From: Bacillota bacterium
GTDB lineage: Bacteria > Bacillota > Clostridia > DSM-8532
Direction: 5' to 3'
Length of the DNA: 64,000 bases
NCBI GenBank assembly: GCA_023415825.1
Contig: JAEZJF010000018.1
Location: 124,001 to 188,000, forward strand
Part shown: piece after piece, positions 1 through 8,819 of the stretch
Position numbering within the stretch: the stretch's first letter is position 1
Layout: every line of letters begins with the position of its first letter
Notes under the pieces: model-generated
Told to the model about the DNA's origin: nothing
The model's input: the letters and a program-made list of their open reading frames with translations, nothing else
Database searches by the model: none
Translations under genes and position numbers: made by a program

Positions 1-1647
1 GCTGGACAAGGTATAGAATCCATGGCAGGTGTTTTGGAGAAAATACTGAAAAGGCAAGGATTTGAAGTATTTACAATTAGGGATTACATGTCCAGAGTCA
101 GAGGAGGTCACAATTTTATTCAAATCCGTTTTGGTATAGGAAAAATTCTTTCGCATTCTGATAATCTAAACGGAATTATTGCAATGAATAGCGAAACTAT
201 TGAGAACCATATAAGGAAGCTTGATTCAAATGGATTTGTAATTTGTGATGAGGAAATTAATTTCGAGGACCCAAGAGTACTGAAGTTACCCCTTAAGAGA
301 ATTGCATTTGAAACAGGTAATGTCAGGACAGTTGGAAGTGTTGCAATAGGTTCAGTATTAGAACTTCTAGGAATAGAAATAGCTGATACTGAAAATCTTT
401 TTAAAGGAATGTTCAAAAAGGAAATCGCTGAACAAAATTACATAGCTTCTGAGGCTGGAAGAAAACTTGTTACAAGAACATATGATATTATTTCAGATAA
501 TCGCGATAATAACATATTGATCAATGGGAACGAGGCAGTTGCTCTTGGTATGCTAGCTGCTGGATGTAAATTCTATTCCGCTTATCCCATGACACCATCA
601 ACCAGTATAATGGATTATCTGGCATCTAAAATGATGGATATGGAAATTGTGGTTGAGCAAGCTGAAGATGAGATTGCAGCGATTATGATGGCTATTGGTG
701 CCTCTTATGCAGGTGCCAGAGCAATGACAGGAACTTCTGGCGGAGGCTTTTCACTGATGGTTGAGGCGCTGGGGCTTTCAGGCATGCTTGAAGTGCCATT
801 GGTAATAGCAGAAGTTCAACGTCCCGGACCCACAACAGGATTCCCTACCAGAACCGAGCAAAGTGATCTGAAGTTCGTAATTTCAGCTTCTCAAGGTGAA
901 TTTCCACGTATGGTAATTGCTCTTAAAAATGCTGAAGATGCATTTTATCAAACAGTAAGGGCTTTTAATCTGGCTGATAAGTTCCAGATGCCTGCGATAC
1001 TTCTAAGTGATCAATTCCTAGCAGATACGACAGTTACAATACAGCCTTTTGAATTTGATAAAATTACAAGGGATAATTACATTACCGATTATAAATATGA
1101 CGAAAGCAAACCATATAAACGGTATGAATTAACACCTTCAGGAATATCCCCAAGGATAATCCCAGGAAAAAACCAGGGTGTTACAGTGCTTGTAGACAGC
1201 GATGAACATGATGAATTCGGGCGTATAACCGAATCTTCTTCAGTTAGAAAAGATATGGTTGAAAAAAGACTACGTAAAATTGAACTGCTAAAAACAGAGT
1301 TGGAAGAGCCTGAATTTATTGGAGAAGAAAACTGCGAAGTTTTACTGCTCGCATGGGGATCAACATGGGGGCCGGTAACTGAAGCAATTAACATGTTAAA
1401 CGACGGCTCTGATAAAAAATACGGTGCTCTTGTATTTGGAGATATTTGGCCGCTCCCTACAAAAATGCTTAAAGAAAAAGCAGGAATAGCTACACAAGTT
1501 ATAAATGTGGAACAAAATGCGACAGGCCAGCTTGCTTCAATTGTCTCTGAAGTAACAGGTATTTTCTGTACTGATAGTATACTCAAATATGATGGTCGAC
1601 CTATGAGTTCCCAATTTATCTATAACAAGGTTAGGGGGAATGAATAA
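1..1647 (+). CDS. korA: 2-oxoacid:ferredoxin oxidoreductase, fused gamma-alpha subunit (5' partial)
   Basis: Oxidises a 2-oxoacid with CoA and passes electrons to ferredoxin; cytoplasmic, paired with the beta subunit just downstream. The reading frame is open to base 1, and the first visible residues AGQGIESMAG are the glycine-rich start of the gamma domain, so the true start lies before the window and the ATG at 22 is internal. The first ~170 residues are the gamma domain (SRVRGGHNFIQIRFG). The alpha pyrimidine-binding domain follows (NEAVALGMLAAGCKFYSAYP, then MTGTSGGGFSLM and QRPGPTTGFPTRTEQ), and a C-terminal domain ends the protein. The fused architecture is that of KorA/VorB-like enzymes. 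The substrate (2-oxoglutarate, branched-chain or another 2-oxoacid) cannot be told from sequence alone. Confidence 0.88.
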   Translation, partial: AGQGIESMAGVLEKILKRQGFEVFTIRDYMSRVRGGHNFIQIRFGIGKILSHSDNLNGIIAMNSETIENHIRKLDSNGFVICDEEINFEDPRVLKLPLKRIAFETGNVRTVGSVAIGSVLELLGIEIADTENLFKGMFKKEIAEQNYIASEAGRKLVTRTYDIISDNRDNNILINGNEAVALGMLAAGCKFYSAYPMTPSTSIMDYLASKMMDMEIVVEQAEDEIAAIMMAIGASYAGARAMTGTSGGGFSLMVEALGLSGMLEVPLVIAEVQRPGPTTGFPTRTEQSDLKFVISASQGEFPRMVIALKNAEDAFYQTVRAFNLADKFQMPAILLSDQFLADTTVTIQPFEFDKITRDNYITDYKYDESKPYKRYELTPSGISPRIIPGKNQGVTVLVDSDEHDEFGRITESSSVRKDMVEKRLRKIELLKTELEEPEFIGEENCEVLLLAWGSTWGPVTEAINMLNDGSDKKYGALVFGDIWPLPTKMLKEKAGIATQVINVEQNATGQLASIVSEVTGIFCTDSILKYDGRPMSSQFIYNKVRGNE

Positions 1648-1649
1648 AT

Positions 1650-2501
1650 ATGTGCGATATAAAATATAGTACTACAGAAACGGCTTGGTGCCCGGGCTGC
1701 GGAGATTACAATATTCTAGAAGCATTAAAAACAGCTTTGGAGCAAACTGGTAAAGAGCCACACAAAGTATTGGTAGTTGGTGGAATTGGCCAGGCAGCCA
1801 AGACACCACAATACATTAATACCAATGGCTTCTGCGGACTTCATGGAAGGTCGCTGCCGCCTGCAGCAGCAGCTAAAATTGTTAATAAGGATCTTACAGT
1901 TATTATAAATACCGGTGACGGTGATTCCTATGGTGAGGGTGGTAACCATTTTATTCATAATATACGAAGGAATGTTGACATAACACATTTTGTACACAAC
2001 AATCAAATATATGGGCTCACCAAAGGGCAGGCGTCTCCGACAACAGATGTAGGCCACATTACAGGTATTCAAACCTCTGGGTCCATGAATGAACCCATGA
2101 ATCCTCTGCTTTTGGCTTTGTCTTTGGGTGCAGGCTTTGTAGCAAGAGCTTTCAGCGGGGATAAGGAGCATTTGTCATCAATTATGTATGAAGCTATAAA
2201 CTTCAAAGGTTACGCTCTTGTAGACATTCTTCAGCCCTGTGTAAGCTTTAATAAAGTTAATACCTTCCAATGGTACAGTAAGCGAGTTTATAAATTAGAC
2301 GAAAGCTATAATCCAACAGATAAGTTAAAAGCAATGGAAAAGGCTATGGAATGGGGAGATCGTATCCCTCTTGGTATATTGTATAAAAAAGAAAAACAGA
2401 CTTTTAATGAAAAGTTCGAGTTCCTAAACGGAGATCTGACACTAATCGATAAAGCGACTAATATGGAAAAGGTTAAAGGTTATTTGAAAGATTTTATGTA
2501 A
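1650..2501 (+). CDS. korB: 2-oxoacid:ferredoxin oxidoreductase, beta subunit
   Basis: Thiamine-diphosphate subunit of the enzyme whose gamma-alpha subunit is encoded 2 bp upstream. A purine-rich AGGGGG inside the end of korA serves as ribosome binding site. The protein has 283 residues, normal for the family. The N-terminal WCPGCGDYNIL carries the CxxC of the beta subunit. TGDGDSYGEGGNH followed by NNQIYGLTKGQASPTT is the ThDP/Mg binding signature (GDGD...N). No separate ferredoxin-like delta subunit is encoded nearby. A strong terminator follows, so this closes the operon. Substrate is unresolved. Confidence 0.88.
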   Translation: MCDIKYSTTETAWCPGCGDYNILEALKTALEQTGKEPHKVLVVGGIGQAAKTPQYINTNGFCGLHGRSLPPAAAAKIVNKDLTVIINTGDGDSYGEGGNHFIHNIRRNVDITHFVHNNQIYGLTKGQASPTTDVGHITGIQTSGSMNEPMNPLLLALSLGAGFVARAFSGDKEHLSSIMYEAINFKGYALVDILQPCVSFNKVNTFQWYSKRVYKLDESYNPTDKLKAMEKAMEWGDRIPLGILYKKEKQTFNEKFEFLNGDLTLIDKATNMEKVKGYLKDFM

Positions 2502-2515
2502 GTAAGAATTTTAAT

Positions 2516-2553
2516 AAAAAGCTTTGTGGAATCTTTTCCTCAAAGCTTTTTTT
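2516..2553 (+). terminator. Rho-independent terminator after korB
   Basis: AAAAGCTTTG and CAAAGCTTTT form a 10-bp stem around a short loop, followed by a run of T. It lies 14 bp after the korB stop. The symmetric A/T flanks mean it could also serve the converging transporter gene that ends at 2568. Confidence 0.8.
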
Positions 2554-2567
2554 GTAAGATTAAGCTC

Positions 2568-3899
2568 TTATTTTTCGGAAGCTTGCATGAGCTGCTCAAT
2601 TTTTGAGCGCACCTCGATTAAACGATTGCCATACAGGGGGTAAAAATAAGCAAAGGCAAGAGCAATTAAAATAAACGCCGCCGGTACAAAGCTCATTAAG
2701 CTCTTAATGCCGGTTACCACTGTGGCGCTTTGGTGAGAGGAAGAACTATCGTAGCCTGTAAGGGTTAATATTGCTGTCATCGCCACTGATTGAAACGCCA
2801 CTGAAAGTCGCATAATCAGTGCATTTATCCCAAAATAAGCACCCTCGCGGCGGAGGCCGGTTACTGTTTGATCCTCGTCAATAACCTGCCCGAGCAGCAC
2901 GTTTGGCATAGTGATGGCACCAGTAACACCAAAGCCCATCAGTACGCCAATTACTATGCAAGAGGTGAGATTTGGCGAAAAGAAGAATAAAAAGCACCCT
3001 GCGGTAAATACCATCAGGCTGAATATATAAGCATGCTTTGCACCCTTTTTATTTGAGATAAACACAACAAGGGGCGTTAAAACAATAGCCGCCAACAAAA
3101 TGGCAGCTACTAAAATAGTATAAGCAAAATCCTGCCCCAGAACGTAGTCAGCATAAAAGGGCAGTGCCGCCAGTAGCATGGTACGGGCCGATTCTACAAA
3201 CAAAACAGAGAAAACGCACAATAAAAAGCTCTTGCTTTTCAAGGTGTATTTAAAGGAATCGACCAGCTTTATCGCTTCCGGCACCCTGTTGTTTGGGTCT
3301 TCACGCATACCGAACACGGCGATAAGCATCGTAACAACACCCACAACGGCAAATATGGCTGCCATCGCGCTCCAACCGAAGGCTTTTACCAGTGGCTCTA
3401 CTGCTACTGTACCCACCATGGCACCTACAATGCCAAACACCTGTGAAATGCCCAGCAGGCGGTTACGGTCGCGCTCTTGTGGGTACATTTCTGGCACTAC
3501 GCTTGTCCAGTTTAAAAGCACTGTAGTAAAGAAGGTGTCGTAAATGCAGATAGACAGGGTAAAATACAAAATCTGGCTGAAGCTGCTTTGTAATAAATCC
3601 ATAGGCGGCGAAAACACTAAAAAGAAAGCAACCATCAGCGGAATCGTACCAAACAGGACATACGGTATACGTCTGCCCCATCGGGAGCGGGTTCTATCGG
3701 ATATATAGCCCATCAACGGGTCGTTGACTGCGTTCCAGACTGCATAGATTACCATGGATACACCTATAGCACCGGCGTTGAAGTGCAGTGTATCAATGTA
3801 GAAAAACATCAGCCAGCTTCCAAAAGCAGTTCCCACAATACCACCGCTGAAAGAGCCGGAGGAATAACATAGTTCTCTCCATAAGGGTAGCTTTTTCAT
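2568..3899 (-). CDS. GPH-family (glycoside-pentoside-hexuronide) sugar:cation symporter
   Basis: Predicted 12-helix membrane carrier of 443 residues that imports a glycoside or hexuronide with a cation. The start MKKLPLWRELCYSSG was chosen because GAAAGGA sits just upstream and the frame before it gives an unlike-family extension. The family signatures are visible: the N-terminal helix followed by YAVWNAVNDPLMGYISDRTRSRWGRR (the family's NDPLxGxxxDRT motif, split here by context) and the central loop before SKSFLLCVF. It is the last gene of a minus-strand operon with two nitrilase-like proteins, a glycosidase-like protein and an amidohydrolase, so its substrate is probably what those enzymes process. 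The substrate itself cannot be read from the sequence. Confidence 0.82.
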   Translation of the reverse strand: MKKLPLWRELCYSSGSFSGGIVGTAFGSWLMFFYIDTLHFNAGAIGVSMVIYAVWNAVNDPLMGYISDRTRSRWGRRIPYVLFGTIPLMVAFFLVFSPPMDLLQSSFSQILYFTLSICIYDTFFTTVLLNWTSVVPEMYPQERDRNRLLGISQVFGIVGAMVGTVAVEPLVKAFGWSAMAAIFAVVGVVTMLIAVFGMREDPNNRVPEAIKLVDSFKYTLKSKSFLLCVFSVLFVESARTMLLAALPFYADYVLGQDFAYTILVAAILLAAIVLTPLVVFISNKKGAKHAYIFSLMVFTAGCFLFFFSPNLTSCIVIGVLMGFGVTGAITMPNVLLGQVIDEDQTVTGLRREGAYFGINALIMRLSVAFQSVAMTAILTLTGYDSSSSHQSATVVTGIKSLMSFVPAAFILIALAFAYFYPLYGNRLIEVRSKIEQLMQASEK

Positions 3900-3925
3900 A
3901 ATAGCATTCCTTTCATATAAGGATT

Positions 3926-4987
3926 CTATAATACAGCAGAGTAAGTGGTGCTGTAATATTTCTCGTAGAAAGCCGGGTTGCAATCAGCCCTGTAACAGCT
4001 TCTGGAGCGCTGAAGCAAAGTTAAATCCAGCTTTGACACCACAACCTCACCGGAGCTGAAGCTGGTTGCCTGGGCCAAAACACCGGTTTCACTGCCGGTT
4101 AAATCGCAGGGGGCAAAAATACCTGCCTTGCCGGTAAAGCGCTGCTGGGCAATATCGCCCACAAGAGCCGCCTTCACCCCATACAGCCCTGCTTCCTGTA
4201 TTCGGGGCTCTATACCGCAAAGGGCGAGATAATAATTATACTCCTCCTGATTTGCAATAGGCAGAAGCACAATTTGAGCTCCCAAACCCTTGGCAATTTT
4301 AAAGGTTTCAAAATAGGTTGCATCCATGCAAACCGGAAAAGCCAACCTGCCCTGTGAAGTGTCTGCCACCTTTATTTCTTTTGCAGGGGTAAGGCCGAGC
4401 TCCTGCTCCAGGACTACAGGGTGGGCCTTGTTTTGTGTGGCAATCAGTTGTCCGTTTTCATCGAACAGATAGGCACGGTTATGCACCTTGCCATCCTCGT
4501 AAATAAAGATGCTGCCTGCCATTATCGTTACCCCGTACAGCCTGGCAAGGGTAGAAAATGTCTCAAGGTATACAACCAGCACACGCTGGGTGATCCCCTT
4601 CAACAAAGCGGTGAACAGCATGGGTAAGTCGCCCCCCTGCTGCTTTTGGTGTGAGGGACGTATTTTTTTATTTTTGTGTTTTTGAAACAACAGCCTAGCG
4701 GGTAAAAGGCACAACAGCGGCAGCTGCCCGCACAGCTCAGGAAAAACCACCAGCCCTGCACCCTGCTGCACAGCCTGCCTGACATAACCCTGCATATCGG
4801 ACAGATATCGCTTTATGCTGCCATAATATCTAAGCTTTACTTGCACCGCCGCGGCCGTCACAGTACTGGCTTGCCTTTGCTGTATGTTTGGTGGGGGTTC
4901 CTGCCCTTTGAAATACCTTTTCACCTTGTTTGCGGTAAGCCCAAGGGTTAAGAGCTTTGAAAAAGCGGTCAATAGCCTATACTTCAT
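3926..4987 (-). CDS. Nitrilase-superfamily carbon-nitrogen hydrolase
   Basis: Probable cytoplasmic amidase or nitrilase of 353 residues. The complete Glu-Lys-Cys triad is visible: E84 in VVFPEL, K186 in ATQNKAHPV, and C219 in FPVCMDATYF. A ~40-residue N-terminal extension rich in Lys/Arg/Gln precedes the first core strand (AAAVQVKL). A basic insert around residues 95-125 lies between Glu and Lys. The start overlaps the end of the next upstream gene by 11 bp, indicating translational coupling with another nitrilase-like protein. The neighbouring amidohydrolase and glycosidase-like genes suggest amide hydrolysis on a sugar-linked or catabolic intermediate, but the substrate is not recognisable. 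Confidence 0.78.
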   Translation of the reverse strand: MKYRLLTAFSKLLTLGLTANKVKRYFKGQEPPPNIQQRQASTVTAAAVQVKLRYYGSIKRYLSDMQGYVRQAVQQGAGLVVFPELCGQLPLLCLLPARLLFQKHKNKKIRPSHQKQQGGDLPMLFTALLKGITQRVLVVYLETFSTLARLYGVTIMAGSIFIYEDGKVHNRAYLFDENGQLIATQNKAHPVVLEQELGLTPAKEIKVADTSQGRLAFPVCMDATYFETFKIAKGLGAQIVLLPIANQEEYNYYLALCGIEPRIQEAGLYGVKAALVGDIAQQRFTGKAGIFAPCDLTGSETGVLAQATSFSSGEVVVSKLDLTLLQRSRSCYRADCNPAFYEKYYSTTYSAVL

Positions 4988-5690
4988 CTGCTTTGCCCCC
5001 TGTCAATTGCTGGCGGTGGCGCTGGTATAAGGGTAAATTTCGTGTATCAAAGATGGGAAAAGCCCCATAGGCTTTTTCAATATCTGCGTAATCAATGGTT
5101 TCAATAATGTTCTGAGTTGTAACATCTGCCAAAAATCCGGTAAAGCCTTTTTCCTCCACTGTATGGCTTGGTACAATGACACTTGCGGTATAATTGTTTG
5201 CGTTTATAATACAAAGATGGTTGGCCTGTGCCTCACTCCAGGCACCGAATAAAATTTGCTCCTGCCGGTAATCTCCTTCATAAAAATACTGGCTGCTTAT
5301 AACAAGGTTGCAGCCCATAGCCTTTGCAGCACGCTGCACCTCCGGGTGATAGATATCTACATCCACGCACAGCATGATTTTGCCCAGCTCGGTATTAATC
5401 AACGTAAGCTCTGTGCTTTGCACAAAGCCGATCAGCCTTGTATTCAGATGTATTGCCTTTTGGGTGCCCAAGAGCTGCCCCTCCGGGTTGAAAAGGCTCA
5501 GACACAGATTACCTCCCAGACTATAGGGTGCCGTTACCAGGTAGGTGCTATTTACCTTGGCCGCGGTGGAACAAGCTGGTAGAATGTCTTCATCCTCAAA
5601 AGGCTTTTGAGGCTTTAGTACGGATAGGCTTAAGCCCTGCCTAAGCTCTTGCAGGCAGGATACAACCTGCACCTTGAATCTTTGCTTCAT
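4977..5690 (-). CDS. Nitrilase-like protein lacking the catalytic Glu region
   Basis: A 237-residue protein related to the nitrilase superfamily. It keeps the Lys (K78 in GTQKAIHLN) and Cys (C108 in IMLCVDVDIYHPE) positions and the strand GNLCLSLFNPEGQLLGT that normally precedes the Lys. The segment that usually carries the VFPE glutamate is missing: the N-terminus is only about 40 residues long and has no such motif. It starts after a good AGGAG and overlaps the next gene, a complete nitrilase. It may be a non-catalytic partner that forms a hetero-oligomer with its neighbour, or a decaying duplicate. The intact frame, ribosome binding site and coupling favour a functional partner. Confidence 0.6.
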   Translation of the reverse strand: MKQRFKVQVVSCLQELRQGLSLSVLKPQKPFEDEDILPACSTAAKVNSTYLVTAPYSLGGNLCLSLFNPEGQLLGTQKAIHLNTRLIGFVQSTELTLINTELGKIMLCVDVDIYHPEVQRAAKAMGCNLVISSQYFYEGDYRQEQILFGAWSEAQANHLCIINANNYTASVIVPSHTVEEKGFTGFLADVTTQNIIETIDYADIEKAYGAFPIFDTRNLPLYQRHRQQLTGGKADEV

Positions 5691-5708
5691 CTAGGAGACT
5701 CCTTTACT

Positions 5709-7487
5709 TTATTCCAAAGTTTCCAAGATTGTGTTGGATAAAAAGCCTGCCATTGTGGCAAAGGCCACACCGGTTTTAGCTGTGCCGTTTTTCACATCAA
5801 AGCTTTCGCTCGAAATATAGTTATCCATCGTTACCCCATGCAGCACCCTGACAAATTTTTCGTCCCTTCCGTTTGCCAGAAGGTAGCTGCAAATGCTTTT
5901 TATCCAGGGATGCTTTACATGCTCGCAGCCTTGCCCAAACATTTCACCCTCCTGGTAGAAATATGGATTATTGGCAGAATAACAGTATTCCACTGTGTTA
6001 CGGTAGATTTCATCCTGTGGAGAGCAAAAGCCGTAATAGCTGAGTAAAACCAGGCTGCCCGGCGGATTATCGTAAATTTCCTGCCCACCCTGCTCATTGA
6101 CTGCCCATGCATATATTTTTTTACCATCTTTTTCGGCAATACAATTTTCTATAATAGCGGTTTTCAGCAAATCGGCTTTTGCAGCGGGTGAAAAACCCCA
6201 GTTGGCAGCAGCTTTCAGCCCTTTCCAGGCAAGAACGTTGCAATAGGTTAAGTAAGGGTATTGCACAGGGTCATCCGATGGATTCAGCTCTGTGGCATAA
6301 AGCCCCAGTTGGTTGTTGTACCAATTTCCCAGCTCTGTCAAAATAGCTTTTATTCCGCTTTGTACATATGACTGTGCCAGAATGCCCTCGTCCTTTGTCA
6401 CAGTAATATAGCGCTCCAGGGCAATAAGAATTGCGCAAAGCTCGTCCAGCTCAAAACCGGGATACAGCACTGTGCCGTCGATATAAAGCGCATGGATTCC
6501 AATATTCTTAATGTAGGTGGTAAAGCCGCTGAGCAGTACCTCTTTGGCGAAAGCGACATTTCGCCGCAAAAGCGATGGAAATGCCCATAAGAATGTATCG
6601 CGCGCCCAAAAGGCAGCAGACACGTAGTAGCGATGGCTTTTAGAGGTCATGAGCACCAACTCCGCAGTATCCAGGGTATATCCGGCACAGAAATAATAGC
6701 AAAAGTGTCCGTTCAGGTTTGCTAATTTTTCCAGATGCTTGTCCTTTAAAGTGATATTTGCCAGGGTTAACGCTTCTTTAGTACGGCTGTAGAGCGAGGC
6801 TCCACCGCGGCGGCGCATATCCATGTTATGCAGTGCCGCACCGTCCGCCTCCTTTGCGGCTGCTATATAATAATAAACCGTATGCTGCTGACCTTTTTCC
6901 AAAGAAAACTCGTGGGAAAGAGTAAAGCCCTTTTCATTTTCCTGTGCCGCATAGTCCCCGCTGCCCGATCCGGCAACAGCCAGCAGCCCGGTTGAGGAGG
7001 TCAACTCTACTACTGCACAGCCTGTCCATTGGTTTATAAAGCTGCGCACCCCACAAGCCAGGGAATAGCTGTGAAAGATGGTTCGAGTGGTATTCTCAAG
7101 CGCAAAGTGCAGACCTGTCTCTACCTTTGCGGTGGCGCCTGCACCCGAAAGCGTTATTTGATACACAAATCCCTGTATGCCCTCCGGCACGTAAATTTGC
7201 ATGGTTCCATCGATACCTTCTGCGGTAAAATAATAGGTCGGGATGAAATATTCCTCATAGGTCGCTTTGGTAAAGCACAGCTCCGAATTTTTACCATTGA
7301 GCCGGAGGAAGGGGCCAAGCAGGGGGCTGCCGTTCAGTTCTACCACGCTGGCAGTACTTTTTAACGCGGCACTTATCGTGACAATATTTCCTTTTTCATC
7401 AATTTCCGGCAGGGATATAAAGTGATTGCCTGTCACAAAACAGGTTTCCAGCTTTTCCTCCCTTGGTACGGTTAAAATTTTTTCCAT
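5709..7487 (-). CDS. (alpha/alpha)6-barrel glycoside-hydrolase-like protein
   Basis: 592 residues from an ATG preceded by GGAGG; the longer open frame upstream has no ribosome binding site. The N-terminal ~240 residues look beta-rich (an amylo-alpha-1,6-glucosidase/GH-like supersandwich). The C-terminal ~330 residues are helical with AAFWARDTFLWAFPSLLRR near residue 295, a W-x-R-D pattern seen at the active site of six-hairpin glycosidases such as GH125, GH15 and GH63. GFELDELCAILIALERY and ESFDVKNGTAKTGVAFAT fit the later hairpins. No signal peptide is seen, so it is probably cytoplasmic and acts on imported oligosaccharides or glycosides. The family call is by pattern only; the exact GH family and substrate are uncertain. 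Confidence 0.55.
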   Translation of the reverse strand: MEKILTVPREEKLETCFVTGNHFISLPEIDEKGNIVTISAALKSTASVVELNGSPLLGPFLRLNGKNSELCFTKATYEEYFIPTYYFTAEGIDGTMQIYVPEGIQGFVYQITLSGAGATAKVETGLHFALENTTRTIFHSYSLACGVRSFINQWTGCAVVELTSSTGLLAVAGSGSGDYAAQENEKGFTLSHEFSLEKGQQHTVYYYIAAAKEADGAALHNMDMRRRGGASLYSRTKEALTLANITLKDKHLEKLANLNGHFCYYFCAGYTLDTAELVLMTSKSHRYYVSAAFWARDTFLWAFPSLLRRNVAFAKEVLLSGFTTYIKNIGIHALYIDGTVLYPGFELDELCAILIALERYITVTKDEGILAQSYVQSGIKAILTELGNWYNNQLGLYATELNPSDDPVQYPYLTYCNVLAWKGLKAAANWGFSPAAKADLLKTAIIENCIAEKDGKKIYAWAVNEQGGQEIYDNPPGSLVLLSYYGFCSPQDEIYRNTVEYCYSANNPYFYQEGEMFGQGCEHVKHPWIKSICSYLLANGRDEKFVRVLHGVTMDNYISSESFDVKNGTAKTGVAFATMAGFLSNTILETLE

Positions 7488-7507
7488 ATTGTCCTCCGAC
7501 CGGCTTA

Positions 7508-8461
7508 TTATAAGAGTCCCAGTGCATTTTCTCTGAAAATACAACGGATATGTGGCTCCGGCATGTTTAAGCTGCGGCAGGCCCGCAGCTGATCCAGCAG
7601 GTAGCGCACCGCAAAGCCGCGCGGAAACCATTCGCTGTCGGTACCGAATATAATGCGCTCGGGGCCTATTGTTTCATAAAATTTCCGAAACAGGCCTTCA
7701 AGGGTCAAGGTTTCAGGCATCCATTTTGCCCATAAATTGTTACCGCTGGTGTCTATATACACATTCCTGCTAGCCCAGCAAAGATGCAGAAGTTCTTTTG
7801 TGTAACCGCAACCGAAGTGAGGCACGATAAACCTTATTTTAGGAAAGCGCTTTGCCACCTCGGCAATAGCCAGCGGGTTCACGTTATGGCCGCTTACTAT
7901 TCCGCCACCCCCGCCCAGAATACCAAAATGGACCAGCACGGGTATTTCATGAGAGTAGGCAACCTCCCATACATCGTCAAACCGTCTGTCGTCTAAAGGG
8001 GTTTTTACTACCGGGCCGAGAATTTTATACCCCTTCAAGCCCTGTTGAGAAATGGCTTTTTCCAGCTTGTCGGCCGCGCCCTCGTCCTCGATATAGTGAT
8101 GCGCAAATCCGGCAAATTTGTCCGGGTGCTTTGCCACAACCTGCGCTAAAATTTCGTTTGTACCTCCGGTTACAAAAACCACCTTTTCCAGATCATAGCT
8201 CAAGGCCTCCCGATACCAGCGCTCACCCACAGCAAAGTAATCTTCGGAGGGGGCTTCCGGGGTGGGAAAGCAAAACTCCGGCAGCCATGCCTCCATAGAT
8301 TTTTTGCCCTGCTCAGCTAAGATATCCCAGCGCTCCTGCCCGAAGTTTTTGACATATTCCTCGCGGTAGGGGCGCAGCCAATCATCCTGGGCAATTGGTA
8401 AATGCAAGTGGAAATCAACTATTTTAAAGTCCACCAGATCAGCTTGCATGCGGATATTCAT
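7508..8461 (-). CDS. Amidohydrolase family 2 (metal-dependent TIM barrel)
   Basis: A 317-residue cytoplasmic metal enzyme related to the ACMSD/amidohydrolase-2 group, which hydrolyses or decarboxylates small carboxylic substrates. Metal ligands are visible: H18 and H20 in VDFHLHLP, a barrel His in PVLVHFG, another in RFIVPHFGCGYT, and Asp in IIFGTDSEWFPRG. The start ATG follows AAAGGG; the frame extends upstream without a second ribosome binding site. It is the first gene of the operon running to 2568 and is separated from the next gene by 20 bp. Its place beside two nitrilase-like proteins suggests a stepwise degradation route. Confidence 0.75.
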   Translation of the reverse strand: MNIRMQADLVDFKIVDFHLHLPIAQDDWLRPYREEYVKNFGQERWDILAEQGKKSMEAWLPEFCFPTPEAPSEDYFAVGERWYREALSYDLEKVVFVTGGTNEILAQVVAKHPDKFAGFAHHYIEDEGAADKLEKAISQQGLKGYKILGPVVKTPLDDRRFDDVWEVAYSHEIPVLVHFGILGGGGGIVSGHNVNPLAIAEVAKRFPKIRFIVPHFGCGYTKELLHLCWASRNVYIDTSGNNLWAKWMPETLTLEGLFRKFYETIGPERIIFGTDSEWFPRGFAVRYLLDQLRACRSLNMPEPHIRCIFRENALGLL

Positions 8462-8819
8462 ACCGGTACCCTTTCTATAGCCATAGATAAATAATGCAGA
8501 AATGAAATGATATGTATATTTTTGTGCATATTTCATTTAATTAATTGTCTAGCTTAACAGTACATTCCAGAATATATTTTGTCAATGTCCGGCCCGCAAT
8601 TTTGCATCTTTTAAACTTATATTGCTCTCTTAAATATCCTTTCGGTAATCCCGGGCGGATATATGATAATAACGTTTAAAAGCATTGGAAAAATGCTCAA
8701 CAAAAGAATACCCGTGATCAAGAACAATATGAGTAATACGTTTACTCGGATCGAATAATGATATGTTATACTGTTTACATAATGGATATCAATTTAATAA
8801 GACGTAAGAGGTGACATAA
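8462..8819. other. Intergenic region between divergent amidohydrolase operon and ZIP gene
   Basis: 358 bp without an intact gene. It holds the 5' region of the minus-strand operon and of the plus-strand ZIP transporter gene, and between them the AraC-type remnant described separately. I found no convincing -35/-10 pair for either gene. Confidence 0.6.
8630..8788 (-). pseudogene. Remnant of an AraC-family regulator (C-terminal helix-turn-helix)
   Basis: Read on the minus strand, 52 codons up to a TAA at 8630-8632 encode the second half of an AraC DNA-binding domain. The stretches ITHIVLDHGYSFVEHF and SNAFKRYYHISARDYRKDI align to the second helix-turn-helix and the family's closing P/A-x-x-Y-R signature. 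Upstream in the same frame is a TGA and no start codon or sensor domain, so only a fragment survives. It is next to the amidohydrolase operon, of which it may once have been the regulator. Confidence 0.72.

Noticed and set aside
1089..1586. 165-codon minus-strand frame inside korA
   Set aside because: Ser-rich antisense frame without start signals, inside a conserved gene.
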